From positions 62,001 to 126,000 of the forward strand of contig RFFP01000022.1 of NCBI GenBank assembly GCA_003696155.1: 64,000 bases of DNA. Direction: 5' to 3'. Positions 1 through 7,787 of the stretch are shown here, piece by piece. A program made the translations under genes and the position numbers. The notes beneath the pieces were generated by a model, which saw only the letters and a program-made list of their open reading frames with translations, made no database searches and was not told where the DNA came from. Position 1 is the first letter of the stretch. Each line of letters opens with the position of its first letter. The stretch is from Acidobacteriota bacterium. GTDB lineage: Bacteria; Aquificota; Aquificia; Aquificales; Aquificaceae.

Positions 1-1
1 A

Positions 2-571
2 AAGGGACAGGTGGAACTCATGCAAGCAGGTATTTATGAAGATAGAAGCCTTGAAGAGATTTACAAGAACATAAACATGCAAGTTTCCAAGATGGAAAAG
101 CTTATAACCCAGCTTTCAACTCTTATGAGGCTTGAGTCCCAGATGCCCCTAAAGGTGGAAAGGATAGCGCTAAACCAGATTCTTGCCGAGCTAGAAGAGG
201 AGTACGAGTTTATAAAGAAGGAGAGGAGGTTTACCGTAGAGTACACGGAGGAAAATGTGGAGCTACTTGTGGACAAGGAATATCTAAAGACCGCCCTGAG
301 GAACCTCATAGAAAACGCCTACAAGTACACGGATATGGGTGGAAAGATAAGGCTTTACTACGAATCTGGGTGCATAGTGGTAGAAGATGAAGGGATAGGC
401 ATGGAGCATCCAGAGAGGGCTGGGGAGATGTTCTACAGGGAAGACCATGGTAAAGACGGCCTAGGTTTAGGCCTTTCCATAGTTAAGGCCATTGCAAGTA
501 AGATGAACATGGATATGAGGGTCCATAGCAAGAGGGGTCTTGGCACCAAAGTGAGTTTATGTATAATTTAA
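2..571 (+). CDS. Sensor histidine kinase, C-terminal part (cut by window edge)
   Basis: Reading is open from the window edge, so the sensor region and probably the H-box lie outside. What remains is the end of the dimerisation helix and the HATPase_c ATP-binding domain of a two-component kinase: N-box NLIENAYKYT, G1 box VEDEGIGM, F-box-like FYRED and G2 box GLGLGLSIVKA near the C-terminus. It would phosphorylate a response regulator encoded upstream of the window. sco1 follows after 3 nt on the same strand. The phospho-accepting His is not visible, so the class and signal cannot be stated. The NtrC-type regulator at 58551-59888 is far away and nothing here links the two. Confidence 0.9.
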   Translation, partial: KGQVELMQAGIYEDRSLEEIYKNINMQVSKMEKLITQLSTLMRLESQMPLKVERIALNQILAELEEEYEFIKKERRFTVEYTEENVELLVDKEYLKTALRNLIENAYKYTDMGGKIRLYYESGCIVVEDEGIGMEHPERAGEMFYREDHGKDGLGLGLSIVKAIASKMNMDMRVHSKRGLGTKVSLCII

Positions 572-574
572 TTT
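540..574 (+). promoter_or_regulatory. Predicted promoter of sco1 (leaderless type)
   Basis: TTGGCA (540-545), a 16-nt spacer and TATAAT (562-567), followed by 7 nt and the ATG. No Shine-Dalgarno lies between. This is the only box of the leaderless set that also has a good -35. It sits inside the end of the kinase gene. Confidence 0.5.
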
Positions 575-1168
575 ATGAGGAAATTAACCACTATTCTAAC
601 CTTTTTATGGGCATCCCTTTTGCTTCTGGCATGTAGTAGGGAGCATAAGTTCTACGGCCATCTGTATGACCAGCCAGCTTACAACTTCGAGCTAACGGAC
701 CACAACGGAAAGAGGGTAAAGCTCTCCGACTATACAGGTCAAAAGAAGCTAGTCTTTATATTCTTTGGTTACACCCACTGTCCCGATGTCTGCCCTGCAG
801 CTTTGAGCACCTTAGCACAGGTTATGAAGGAATTAAAGCAAGAGGAGGCCAGCAGAGTTCAGGTGCTTTTCATAAGTGTAGACCCTGAGAGGGATACGGA
901 GGAGCTCCTAAAGGGTTATGTGCCCTATTTTAATCCTACCTTTGTGGGACTTAGGGGTTCCGAAGAGGAGATAAAAAAGGTTGCAAAAGAGTACAAGGCG
1001 TACTATAAAAAGGTTGAAGGTCAATCTGCCGGTGGCTACCTTGTAGATCACACTGCAACCATATACCTGATAACACCCGACATGAAGATTAAGGTCCTTT
1101 ACACACCCTCAAAACAGGAACCTGACAAAATGGTGGAGGATGTGAGATACCTGCTGAAAAGCTTATAA
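575..1168 (+). CDS. SCO1/SenC-family copper/thiol protein, lipoprotein
   Basis: SCO proteins deliver copper to, or reduce cysteines of, the CuA site of cytochrome c oxidase, on the outer face of the membrane. The 197-aa product has a lipoprotein signal (hydrophobic stretch ending LLLLAC, Cys20), then a thioredoxin-like fold with the SCO motif CPDVC (Cys69 and Cys73) and the conserved copper-ligand His in VDHTATIY (about residue 159). The length is normal for the family. The start is the ATG 3 nt after the kinase gene. The downstream rsmG follows closely. It points to an aerobic or microaerophilic respiratory chain. The family call is secure; copper delivery versus thiol reduction is not decided. 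Confidence 0.93.
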   Translation: MRKLTTILTFLWASLLLLACSREHKFYGHLYDQPAYNFELTDHNGKRVKLSDYTGQKKLVFIFFGYTHCPDVCPAALSTLAQVMKELKQEEASRVQVLFISVDPERDTEELLKGYVPYFNPTFVGLRGSEEEIKKVAKEYKAYYKKVEGQSAGGYLVDHTATIYLITPDMKIKVLYTPSKQEPDKMVEDVRYLLKSL

Positions 1169-1197
1169 GAGAGATATTCCTAAGAAACGGCTTTCCA

Positions 1198-1749
1198 ATG
1201 TCTGAGGAACAGATAAGGAGCTTTAGCGTATATCTGACAGAGCTCCAACGTTGGAATAGGGTACACAACATAACAGCCATAGAGGAAGATAGGGATATAG
1301 TCATTAGACATTTTTTAGACTCTCTAACACCCACCCTTTGTTTAAGGGAGAAGGGCGTTAATGTAGAAGGACTTTCCTTCTGCGATGTGGGTTCAGGAGC
1401 TGGCTTTCCTGGCGTGCCCTTGAAGATATACTACGGCAACAGTATAAAACTAACCCTTGTGGAGTCCCAATCCAAAAAATGCTCTTTTCTTGAGTTCATC
1501 AAGGTAAAGCTTGGGCTGGATTACAGGGTTTTATGTACGAGGGCTGAGAGCCTAAAGGAGACCTTCGATGTGGTCCTATGCCGAGCCCTTGGACCTCTGA
1601 AGGAGATAATCCCCATCCTTGATAGACTTTCAAGAAGGTATGTCCTTGTCATGAAGGGTAAGGAGGCTCCCGAAGGATACGATTACTGCAAGGTGGACCT
1701 TCCCGATATAAAGGACAGCTATATCCTCTTCCTTGCAAAGAGCACGTAG
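1198..1749 (+). CDS. rsmG: 16S rRNA (guanine-527-N7)-methyltransferase RsmG
   Basis: SAM-dependent methylation of G527 in 16S rRNA. The Rossmann SAM motif DVGSGAGFPGVPL and the conserved C-terminal VLVMKGK are present. From ATG 1198 the protein has 183 aa, a little short for the family. In-frame reading upstream is open to 1126 and encodes RsmG-like residues (IREIFLRNGF) just before the ATG, but contains no ATG, GTG or TTG, so either the N-terminus is short or a rare start codon is used. The 3' end overlaps the oppositely oriented trmI by 31 nt. Confidence 0.9.
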   Translation: MSEEQIRSFSVYLTELQRWNRVHNITAIEEDRDIVIRHFLDSLTPTLCLREKGVNVEGLSFCDVGSGAGFPGVPLKIYYGNSIKLTLVESQSKKCSFLEFIKVKLGLDYRVLCTRAESLKETFDVVLCRALGPLKEIIPILDRLSRRYVLVMKGKEAPEGYDYCKVDLPDIKDSYILFLAKST

Positions 1750-2459
1750 CCCGTGTGTCCAACCATGGTATCCTTAGGTCTTATTCTCTCTGGGTTTGTT
1801 TTGTAGTAGCGGTGTAGTATCTCCAGAACCTCTACGGAGCAGAAACCCTCCTTTAGCTTATTTATGACCGATGAGAGCTGATTGGCTGTAGGTAGTAGGC
1901 TCGCAAGGATTGCACCGGGCCTTAGCACCTTCCAGACCTTTTCTATGTAGGGATTTGGGTCTTTGACATCCACGAAAGCACCATCGAAAAAGCTCTCTTC
2001 AAGCTCAGCCTGTAGAAAGTCCATGTGGAAGGCTTTAACGTTTTTGCATAGGCCAAACTTTTCCCAGTTTTTGAGGGCTCTGCTGTAGAACTCTGCCCTC
2101 GCTTCGTAGGTCCATACCTCATTTGCAAGATGGGATAAGACGGCAGTAAAGGCTCCACTCCCCGTTCCAAACTCTAGAACCCTTGAGTCTCTGTTAACGA
2201 GCATCTTAAAGGCTATATAGAAGCTGTCCTTTGGATAAACTATCTGGGTCTTTCTTTCAAAGCCCAGAAGGATGATGTCCTCTAAGGTTGGCTTTAGAAG
2301 ACAAAAGCCCCTGTAAGAGGAACCCGGAGGCTTGTCAACTATATCCGTAAACCTTATCACATCCTTGCCTACGTTGAGACTAAAGTCCTTTGTAAGTCTT
2401 TTGAGATACCTCTTATCCTCGTAAACCAGCAGTATAAATTCACCCTCTCTAAAGCTCAT
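1719..2459 (-). CDS. trmI: tRNA (adenine-58-N1)-methyltransferase TrmI
   Basis: Methylates A58 in the T-loop of tRNAs, a modification important in thermophiles. The 246-aa protein has the TrmI layout: a small N-terminal beta domain (residues 1-70, with KPPGSSYRG), then a Rossmann methyltransferase with VLEFGTGSGAFTAVLS and acidic YEARAEF. The substrate-loop region near DTMVGHTGYVLFARK at the C-terminus is typical. It overlaps the 3' end of rsmG tail to tail and starts in a 4-nt overlap with the stop of the upstream periplasmic-protein gene, so the two are probably co-transcribed. Confidence 0.9.
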   Translation of the reverse strand: MSFREGEFILLVYEDKRYLKRLTKDFSLNVGKDVIRFTDIVDKPPGSSYRGFCLLKPTLEDIILLGFERKTQIVYPKDSFYIAFKMLVNRDSRVLEFGTGSGAFTAVLSHLANEVWTYEARAEFYSRALKNWEKFGLCKNVKAFHMDFLQAELEESFFDGAFVDVKDPNPYIEKVWKVLRPGAILASLLPTANQLSSVINKLKEGFCSVEVLEILHRYYKTNPERIRPKDTMVGHTGYVLFARKRI

Positions 2460-2905
2460 CTTAGCTCTATCAGAGCCCTTCCGAGATTGTAGGAGGCCAA
2501 GGCATACCTCAAGGCGTAGTTGTAATCCTTTACTCTGAAGTTTTCCCTTGCGACCTGAAAAAAGAGAAGCTGGTAAGCATAAAAGGTTCGGTTTTTGTCT
2601 GCATGCTTTTTTGTCTCGTTCAGTAACTCTCCCGCTCTTCTTAGCCTTTTGCCGGCAACCACCCTTTCCTCTCCCAGGGCTTCGGAAAACTTTATGTTTT
2701 CAATAGCCTGAACTACCTTCTCCGCAGACCTCATGGCTTTTAGGTTGCCTTTTGAGCAGCCCTCCTCTATGAGCCTTTCTGCTTCATACATAAGCTCTTC
2801 GTATATCATGTCCTCCTTAAGGGCTTCAAACCTAACCTTCAAGAGAGGACAGTCTATGGCTTGGGCTGTTCCAAGTAGCAAAAGCAGGAAAATCAGCGCT
2901 ACCAT
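2456..2905 (-). CDS. Predicted periplasmic all-helical protein of unknown function
   Basis: 149 aa. Residues 1-16 form a signal peptide (hydrophobic core, cleavage after AQA). The rest is predicted helical and rich in Glu, Lys, Arg and Leu, ending in a repeat-like segment (VKDYNYALRYALASYNLGRAL) that recalls TPR-like or DUF4398-type envelope proteins. I do not recognise a family with certainty. There is no Shine-Dalgarno before the ATG. The gene is divergent from nnr across a 23-nt gap that holds a symmetric promoter, and it is translationally coupled to trmI by a 4-nt overlap. Confidence 0.7.
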   Translation of the reverse strand: MVALIFLLLLLGTAQAIDCPLLKVRFEALKEDMIYEELMYEAERLIEEGCSKGNLKAMRSAEKVVQAIENIKFSEALGEERVVAGKRLRRAGELLNETKKHADKNRTFYAYQLLFFQVARENFRVKDYNYALRYALASYNLGRALIELR

Positions 2906-2928
2906 TCAACTTTATAATTATAAGTTGC
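2906..2928. promoter_or_regulatory. Symmetric bidirectional promoter between 2905(-) and nnr(+)
   Basis: The entire 23-nt gap is built on dyad symmetry: CAACTT (2907-2912) and AAGTTG (2922-2927) flank two overlapping exact TATAAT boxes, one on each strand (2913-2918 on plus, 2922-2917 on minus). The boxes end 10 and 11 nt before the two start codons. No Shine-Dalgarno is possible on either side, so both messages should have almost no leader. Confidence 0.55.
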
Positions 2929-4452
2929 ATGAAGGTTCTTAAAAGTGAGGAGATGAGGGAGGTTGACAGAAGGGCTATACAGGATTTAGGTATACCATCT
3001 CTCTTGCTCATGGAAAGGGCAGGACTGAGCGTTGTAGAGGTTATAAAGAGAGAGTTTCCAAAGGCTAAAAGGGTCCTGGTTGTGGCTGGCAAGGGCAATA
3101 ACGGAGGAGACGGGCTGGTTGCAGTTAGACACCTCTCCCTCTTAGGTTATCATGTGGACTACGTGCTTGCCCTTGGTGAGGAGTTAAAGGGGGATGCACA
3201 AACCCAGCTGTCCATCCTTAGGAGAATGGGCCTTGAGCCCAAAGCTCACGCAGACCTTAGCTCTTACGACCTTATAGTGGATGCCCTTTTTGGTACAGGT
3301 TTTGAACCACCTGCAAGGGGTGATGGGGCAAGGTGGATAGAGCTGATAAAGAACAGTGGATTGCCCGTGCTTTCTTTGGACCTGCCCTCTGGCCTGTCTG
3401 CAGATAGGGGTAGGATCTTTGAACCTTCTGTAAGGGCTTATGCAACGGTTGCTCTTCAGTTTCCTAAGCTGTGTCATGTGCTTCATCCTTCCGCAAAGCT
3501 ATGTGGCAAGCTCTTTGTAGCCAACATAGGCATACCTCCTTGGCTTGCAGAGGGCATATACAGAGACGTTATCACAGGGGTTTTTGTGCCTGAGAGAGAG
3601 GCCGATGTTCATAAGGGCAAGATGGGGCATGTTTTGCTAGTTGGGGGTAGCGAGGGAAAGACGGGTGCGGTAATAATGGCCGCAAGGGCATGCACAAGAG
3701 CAGGAGCAGGACTGGTAAGCGTTGGAGTGCCAAAGGGTCTAAACCCCATATTTGAGACCGCTCTTATAGAGGAGATGAGTGTGCCCCTTTTGGACGGTGT
3801 AAAGTTATCTCTTGGATGCGTAGAACAGATACTTGATATGCAGGAAAGGTTTTCCGCTGTGGTTGTAGGTATGGGTATGGGAAGGTATAAAGAGGGAACT
3901 CAAATAATTAGGGAGCTGATCGTTAAGGTGAAAAAACCTCTCCTTTTGGATGCGGACGCTCTGAACAACCTTGCAGACACAGGAATAGAGATTTTAAAGC
4001 AGAGGGAAGGCTTAACAGTGCTCACGCCCCATGTGGGAGAGTTTGAGAGGCTCTCTGGGCTTCCGAAGGACTATATAGTTGAGAACCTGACGGATGTAGC
4101 CCTCGAGTTTGCTCAGAAGTACGGTTGCTACCTTGTGCTAAAGTCTTCAAGAACTGCCATCGCAACTCCCCAGGGCAGGGTGTATCTCTCTCTTAGAGGA
4201 ACGCCTGCTATGGCGAAGGGGGGAGTTGGGGATGTGCTCTCAGGCGTGCTTTCCGCACTTATTGGTAGAGGTCTTCATCCAGAGGATGCCCTCAAGCTGG
4301 GTGTTTTCCTGCACGGGCTTGCAGGAGAGGTAGCTCAAAAAAAGACGCATAGGGAGAGCCTTAGAGCCCTTGACCTTGTGGAAGCCATTGGAGAGGCGTA
4401 TAATCTCATAGAAGATGAAGCCTATGAGCCTTCTTTTGCTTATATTCCTTAG
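2929..4452 (+). CDS. nnr: Bifunctional NAD(P)H-hydrate epimerase / ADP-dependent dehydratase
   Basis: Repairs hydrated NAD(P)H, which forms readily at high temperature: the N-terminal YjeF_N domain (residues 1-205) epimerises NADHX and the C-terminal ribokinase-like domain (about 220-490) dehydrates it at the cost of ADP. The sequence shows GKGNNGGDG (54-62) in the epimerase, and GGSEGKTGA, LTPHVGEFERL and AKGGVGDVLSGV in the dehydratase. At 507 aa it has the usual fused length. First gene of a plus-strand run; its end overlaps the following lipoprotein gene by 38 nt. Confidence 0.95.
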   Translation: MKVLKSEEMREVDRRAIQDLGIPSLLLMERAGLSVVEVIKREFPKAKRVLVVAGKGNNGGDGLVAVRHLSLLGYHVDYVLALGEELKGDAQTQLSILRRMGLEPKAHADLSSYDLIVDALFGTGFEPPARGDGARWIELIKNSGLPVLSLDLPSGLSADRGRIFEPSVRAYATVALQFPKLCHVLHPSAKLCGKLFVANIGIPPWLAEGIYRDVITGVFVPEREADVHKGKMGHVLLVGGSEGKTGAVIMAARACTRAGAGLVSVGVPKGLNPIFETALIEEMSVPLLDGVKLSLGCVEQILDMQERFSAVVVGMGMGRYKEGTQIIRELIVKVKKPLLLDADALNNLADTGIEILKQREGLTVLTPHVGEFERLSGLPKDYIVENLTDVALEFAQKYGCYLVLKSSRTAIATPQGRVYLSLRGTPAMAKGGVGDVLSGVLSALIGRGLHPEDALKLGVFLHGLAGEVAQKKTHRESLRALDLVEAIGEAYNLIEDEAYEPSFAYIP

Positions 4453-4879
4453 TGCCTGCGGTCTTGTGCATGTAGAGATAAGGGATAGGGAAACTAAGAA
4501 GAAAAGGAAAGAAGAGATTGTCAGGCAAGAGAGGGTTGACATAAAGCTCCCACTGCCTGTTAAGGGAAAGCCTGAGAAAACAGAAAGGGGTTATTACATA
4601 AAGTCCTCCTGTGATGAGTTCTTTAGGTCCATTTCCGATGGAAGGGTGCTATACTCTGGAAACGATATAAAAGGGTATGGATGGGTGGTTATGGTTGAGA
4701 GTGAGGAGGGTTACATAATTGTATACGCCAAGGCGGACAGCACCCTCGTAAGGAGGGGAGAGGCTATAAGGAGGAACCAAGTCTTGGGCAAGGTAGGAAA
4801 GGGGGGAGAAGACTGCGGCATACTTTTTGAAGTAAGGGACAGAGAGGGTAAGCCTATCAGCTTTACACCTGTGCTATAA
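4415..4879 (+). CDS. Lipoprotein with degenerate LytM/M23 domain (probably non-catalytic)
   Basis: 154 aa. A lipobox (IFLSAC) ends a short hydrophobic signal. A charged linker (about 20-60) is followed by a LytM-like beta fold: SDGRVLYSGNDIKGYGWVV, then YIIVYAK, VRRGEAIRRNQVLGKVG and CGILFEVRDREGKPI. In active M23 endopeptidases the corresponding places read YAHL and HLHFEIR; here they are YAKA and GILFEVR, so the zinc-binding and catalytic His residues are missing. Such domains (as in EnvC and NlpD) activate amidases rather than cut peptidoglycan. The fold call is good and the role is inferred. The gene starts inside nnr and is followed after 8 nt by yajC. Confidence 0.75.
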   Translation: MKPMSLLLLIFLSACGLVHVEIRDRETKKKRKEEIVRQERVDIKLPLPVKGKPEKTERGYYIKSSCDEFFRSISDGRVLYSGNDIKGYGWVVMVESEEGYIIVYAKADSTLVRRGEAIRRNQVLGKVGKGGEDCGILFEVRDREGKPISFTPVL

Positions 4880-4887
4880 TAAAACCT
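4875..4887 (+). promoter_or_regulatory. -10 box of yajC (leaderless type)
   Basis: TATAAT at 4875-4880, preceded by TGC (extended -10), ends 7 nt before the yajC ATG. No Shine-Dalgarno and no clear -35. Confidence 0.45.
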
Positions 4888-5223
4888 ATGATTGATATGG
4901 CTTTTGCCCAACAGCATGGACAAGGTTCAAGCCCAGCTGGAGCTCTACTCTTTCAGCTTCTCTTTTTTGCAGCACTGTTTGCTCTGTTCTATTTTCTTCT
5001 TATAAGACCTCAGCAGAAGGCTAGAAGGAAGCACCAAGAGTTTCTAAAGGGTCTTAAAAAGGGTGACAGGGTGATAACCACAGGTGGTGTATGGGGAACG
5101 GTTGTGGAAATTGGTGACGATACGGTCACCCTTAAGGTGGATGCAAATACGAGGATAACCTTTTCAAAGGAGTACATATCACACTATCAACCAGACTTCA
5201 AGAGGGAGGAGAAGGAAGGTTAA
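4888..5223 (+). CDS. yajC: Sec translocon accessory subunit YajC
   Basis: Inner-membrane partner of SecDF-YidC. 111 aa with one membrane segment (about 18-40, QLLFFAALFALFYFLLIRP), the conserved PQQKARRKHQEFL just after it, and the soluble GDRVITTGGVWGTVVEI motif. The length is typical. The start at 4888 follows a TATAAT box by 7 nt; ATG 4897 (MAFAQQ) is an alternative. The acyl-AMP ligase fusion starts 9 nt downstream; secDF are not in the window. Confidence 0.95.
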   Translation: MIDMAFAQQHGQGSSPAGALLFQLLFFAALFALFYFLLIRPQQKARRKHQEFLKGLKKGDRVITTGGVWGTVVEIGDDTVTLKVDANTRITFSKEYISHYQPDFKREEKEG

Positions 5224-5232
5224 AATTTCCCT
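5221..5232 (+). promoter_or_regulatory. -10 box of the acyl-AMP ligase fusion (leaderless type)
   Basis: TAAAAT at 5221-5226, overlapping the yajC stop codon, ends 6 nt before the ATG. No Shine-Dalgarno. Confidence 0.35.
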
Positions 5233-7725
5233 ATGGAGATACTCATTGAGGAGGGGGTAGTCCTTCCAAAGTTAATGGACTACGGAAAAACTGCCCTCGT
5301 AAAAGGTAGTTTGGATATAAGCTACAGTGAGCTTATAGAGAACATTTCAAGCTTTGCAAACCTTGCGGATGTGCTTCCCGGTGAACGGGTGGTAATACTC
5401 TCTGAAAACAGGCCCGAGTGGGTGTATGCCCTTTACGGTACATGGCAGAGGGGAGGAATAGGGGTACCTATAGACTTTCTCTCTACACCCCAGGAGATAG
5501 CCTTTATATTGAAAGAAGCAGAACCCTCTCTTGTCTTTTTCTCTTCTCAGACCGAAGGTGCGCTAAAAGAGGCTCTTTCCCTTACAGGACTTAGTCCTGC
5601 ACTTTACAACTTTGATAACCTAACCCTACCTAAACCTCTTGGTAAAGTGATGAGTAGGTCTCTTCAGGAAACCGCTCTCATACTATATACCTCGGGCACC
5701 ACAGGAGTTCCCAAGGGTGTCATGCTGAGCTTTAAAAACCTCCTTTCTAACATAGAGGCAATTCGTAAGATAGGCATTGCCAGTAGGGAGGATAGGACCG
5801 TTGTCCTCTTGCCTTTACACCACTCCTATCCTCTTATGGTCACCCTCCTTGTGCCTCTCAGCATAGGTGCTACTGTGGTATTCCTTGAAAAACTGAGCTC
5901 GGAAGAGCTCCTACGGGTCCTTAAAGATCACAAGATTACCATCCTCGTGGGCGTTCCAAGGCTATACCAGCTTCTCCACTCTAGGATAATGGAAGGTCTA
6001 AGGACTAACCCATTAGGCAGACTGCTTTTTAGACTCTCCCCCTTCCTAAATAAAGGGCTCAGAAGGCTTGTCTTTGGTAGGGTTCACAAGGCTCTCGGTG
6101 GGCATCTCAGATTTATGGTAAGCGGGGGAGCGAAGCTATCCATAGACGTAGCCCAGGACCTAGATAGGCTTGCCTTTACTGTGATTGAAGGCTATGGACT
6201 GACCGAAACCTCACCCATAGTCTCCTTTAATCCTCCCAATAGGATAAAGTTGGGCTCTGTGGGGCTTCCCATTGAGGGTGTGCACGTGAAAATTGCAGAA
6301 GATGGGGAGGTCCTTGTAAGAGGTGTTAACGTGATGCAGGGCTACTACAAAAGGCCAGAAGAGACCAAGCGGGCTTTCAAGGACGGATGGCTTTTGACCG
6401 GTGACCTGGGATACTTGGACAGTGAGGGCTACCTTTACATAACGGGGAGGAAGAAAGAAGTCCTAGTACTATCCGGCGGAAAGAAGGTTAACCCGGAGGA
6501 GATGGAAAACCTCATAATGGCGGAGAGTCTTGCAGTAAAGGAGGTAGCGGTCCTTGAGCTTGATGGCTCTGTAAAGGCTCTTGTGCTTCCAGACTTGGAA
6601 AGACTAAGATGGGAAGGTGTAGTAAATATAGAGGAGTATATAAGGTGGAAGGTGATAGACAGGGTAAACCAAAAACTCCCCGAGTGGAAGAGGATAACCG
6701 GCTTTAGGCTCGTCAAAGAAGAACTCCCAAAGACCAGGCTGGGAAAGTTAAAGAGGTTTCTCCTTAAGGACATATATCTAAGAGCGGAAAGCCTTTATAA
6801 GGAAGAGGAGGAGGACCCTATAATGCGGACGCAGGAAGCTCAAGTGCTGAGCTCCTATCTTGAGAAGGTGTCTCAAAGACAGGTTAGAGGGTTTCACCAT
6901 ATAGAGCTTGACCTTGGACTGGACTCTCTTGCAAAGGTTGAGCTCCTCTCCTTCTTGGAAAGTGCCTTTGGCCTGAGCCTTAAGGAGGAGGAACTCTCTC
7001 AGAACGCTAAAGTTCAGGACTTGGTGAGGCTTATAGTTGAAAGAAAAGAAAGGTTGGAAGCCTCGCAGGTCAGCTGGAGAGACATACTTCTCAACTCGCC
7101 ACCCTATAGGCTTGAACAACATCCTACCGTGCTGTACCTAGGAGCGCAACTTTTGAGGCTCATATTCAGGCTTTACAATCGCCTTGAGGTAAAGGGACTA
7201 GAGAACCTTCCTGAGCCCCCTTTTATAGTAACTCCAAACCATGCCAGCTACCTTGATGGCTTTGTGCTAGCAAGCGTATTACCTAGAGAAATCCTTGTTA
7301 AAACCCATTTCTTAGGAGCGGAGGAGTATTTTACAAATCCAATAACTTCAACCTTTGGGAGGCTTGCCCATGTGATAACGGTAAACCTGGAAAGAAAGCT
7401 AAAAGAGTCACTACAAAAGACCGCTTGGGCTTTGAGACTTGGTAGGGTTGTGGTCCTTTTCCCAGAGGGAGCAAGGACAAGGGACGGAAACCTACTACCC
7501 TTCCGCAAGGGCTTTGCCATCCTCAGCAAAGAACTAAACGTGCCCGTGGTACCTACCGCCATAATAGGCACTTATCAGTCCATGTCCCTGAGGGATAGGT
7601 TTCCCAAACCTGCAAAGATAAGGGTTGTCTTTGGTAATCCCATCTACCCACAAAACAGAAGCTACGAAGAGCTAGTGGAAGTCCTGAGGGAATGCATTAA
7701 CACATTGTACACCTCTCAACTCTAA
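5233..7725 (+). CDS. Acyl-AMP ligase - acyl carrier - PlsC acyltransferase fusion
   Basis: 830 aa with three enzymatic parts in one chain. Residues 1-520: AMP-dependent acyl ligase, with the P-loop-like YTSGTTGVPKG (about 155), GYGLTETSP and TGDLGYLDSEGYLYITGR. Residues about 535-610: an acyl-carrier-like segment with LGLDSLAKVEL, whose Ser (near 565) would carry phosphopantetheine. Residues about 650-830: lysophospholipid acyltransferase, with NHASYLDG (about 668) and FPEGARTRDG (about 745). The likely job is to activate a free fatty acid, load it on the built-in carrier and transfer it to a glycerolipid, a self-contained analogue of E. coli Aas, which has the reverse domain order and no carrier domain. 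The substrate is not known. Confidence 0.88.
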   Translation: MEILIEEGVVLPKLMDYGKTALVKGSLDISYSELIENISSFANLADVLPGERVVILSENRPEWVYALYGTWQRGGIGVPIDFLSTPQEIAFILKEAEPSLVFFSSQTEGALKEALSLTGLSPALYNFDNLTLPKPLGKVMSRSLQETALILYTSGTTGVPKGVMLSFKNLLSNIEAIRKIGIASREDRTVVLLPLHHSYPLMVTLLVPLSIGATVVFLEKLSSEELLRVLKDHKITILVGVPRLYQLLHSRIMEGLRTNPLGRLLFRLSPFLNKGLRRLVFGRVHKALGGHLRFMVSGGAKLSIDVAQDLDRLAFTVIEGYGLTETSPIVSFNPPNRIKLGSVGLPIEGVHVKIAEDGEVLVRGVNVMQGYYKRPEETKRAFKDGWLLTGDLGYLDSEGYLYITGRKKEVLVLSGGKKVNPEEMENLIMAESLAVKEVAVLELDGSVKALVLPDLERLRWEGVVNIEEYIRWKVIDRVNQKLPEWKRITGFRLVKEELPKTRLGKLKRFLLKDIYLRAESLYKEEEEDPIMRTQEAQVLSSYLEKVSQRQVRGFHHIELDLGLDSLAKVELLSFLESAFGLSLKEEELSQNAKVQDLVRLIVERKERLEASQVSWRDILLNSPPYRLEQHPTVLYLGAQLLRLIFRLYNRLEVKGLENLPEPPFIVTPNHASYLDGFVLASVLPREILVKTHFLGAEEYFTNPITSTFGRLAHVITVNLERKLKESLQKTAWALRLGRVVVLFPEGARTRDGNLLPFRKGFAILSKELNVPVVPTAIIGTYQSMSLRDRFPKPAKIRVVFGNPIYPQNRSYEELVEVLRECINTLYTSQL

Positions 7726-7726
7726 G

Positions 7727-7755
7727 CTTTCAACTCCACACGGTAGATTAGCAAC
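7727..7755. CRISPR. Solitary CRISPR-like repeat unit (29 nt), no array
   Basis: Two nt after the stop codon of the preceding gene is a 29-nt sequence reading CTTTCAACTCCACACGG then TAGATTAGCAAC. It closely resembles the 29-nt Aquificales repeat that I remember as GTTTCAACTCCACACGG then TACATTAGGAAC (from memory, not searched). There is no second unit in the window and no cas gene, so it is an orphan or relic. In the usual transcribed orientation (ending TTGAAAG) it reads on the minus strand, which puts the dispersed element at 7788-7914 on its leader side. Confidence 0.5.
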
Positions 7756-7787
7756 TGCTTATTAGGTTTATCCCCCTTTCCTGCTTC

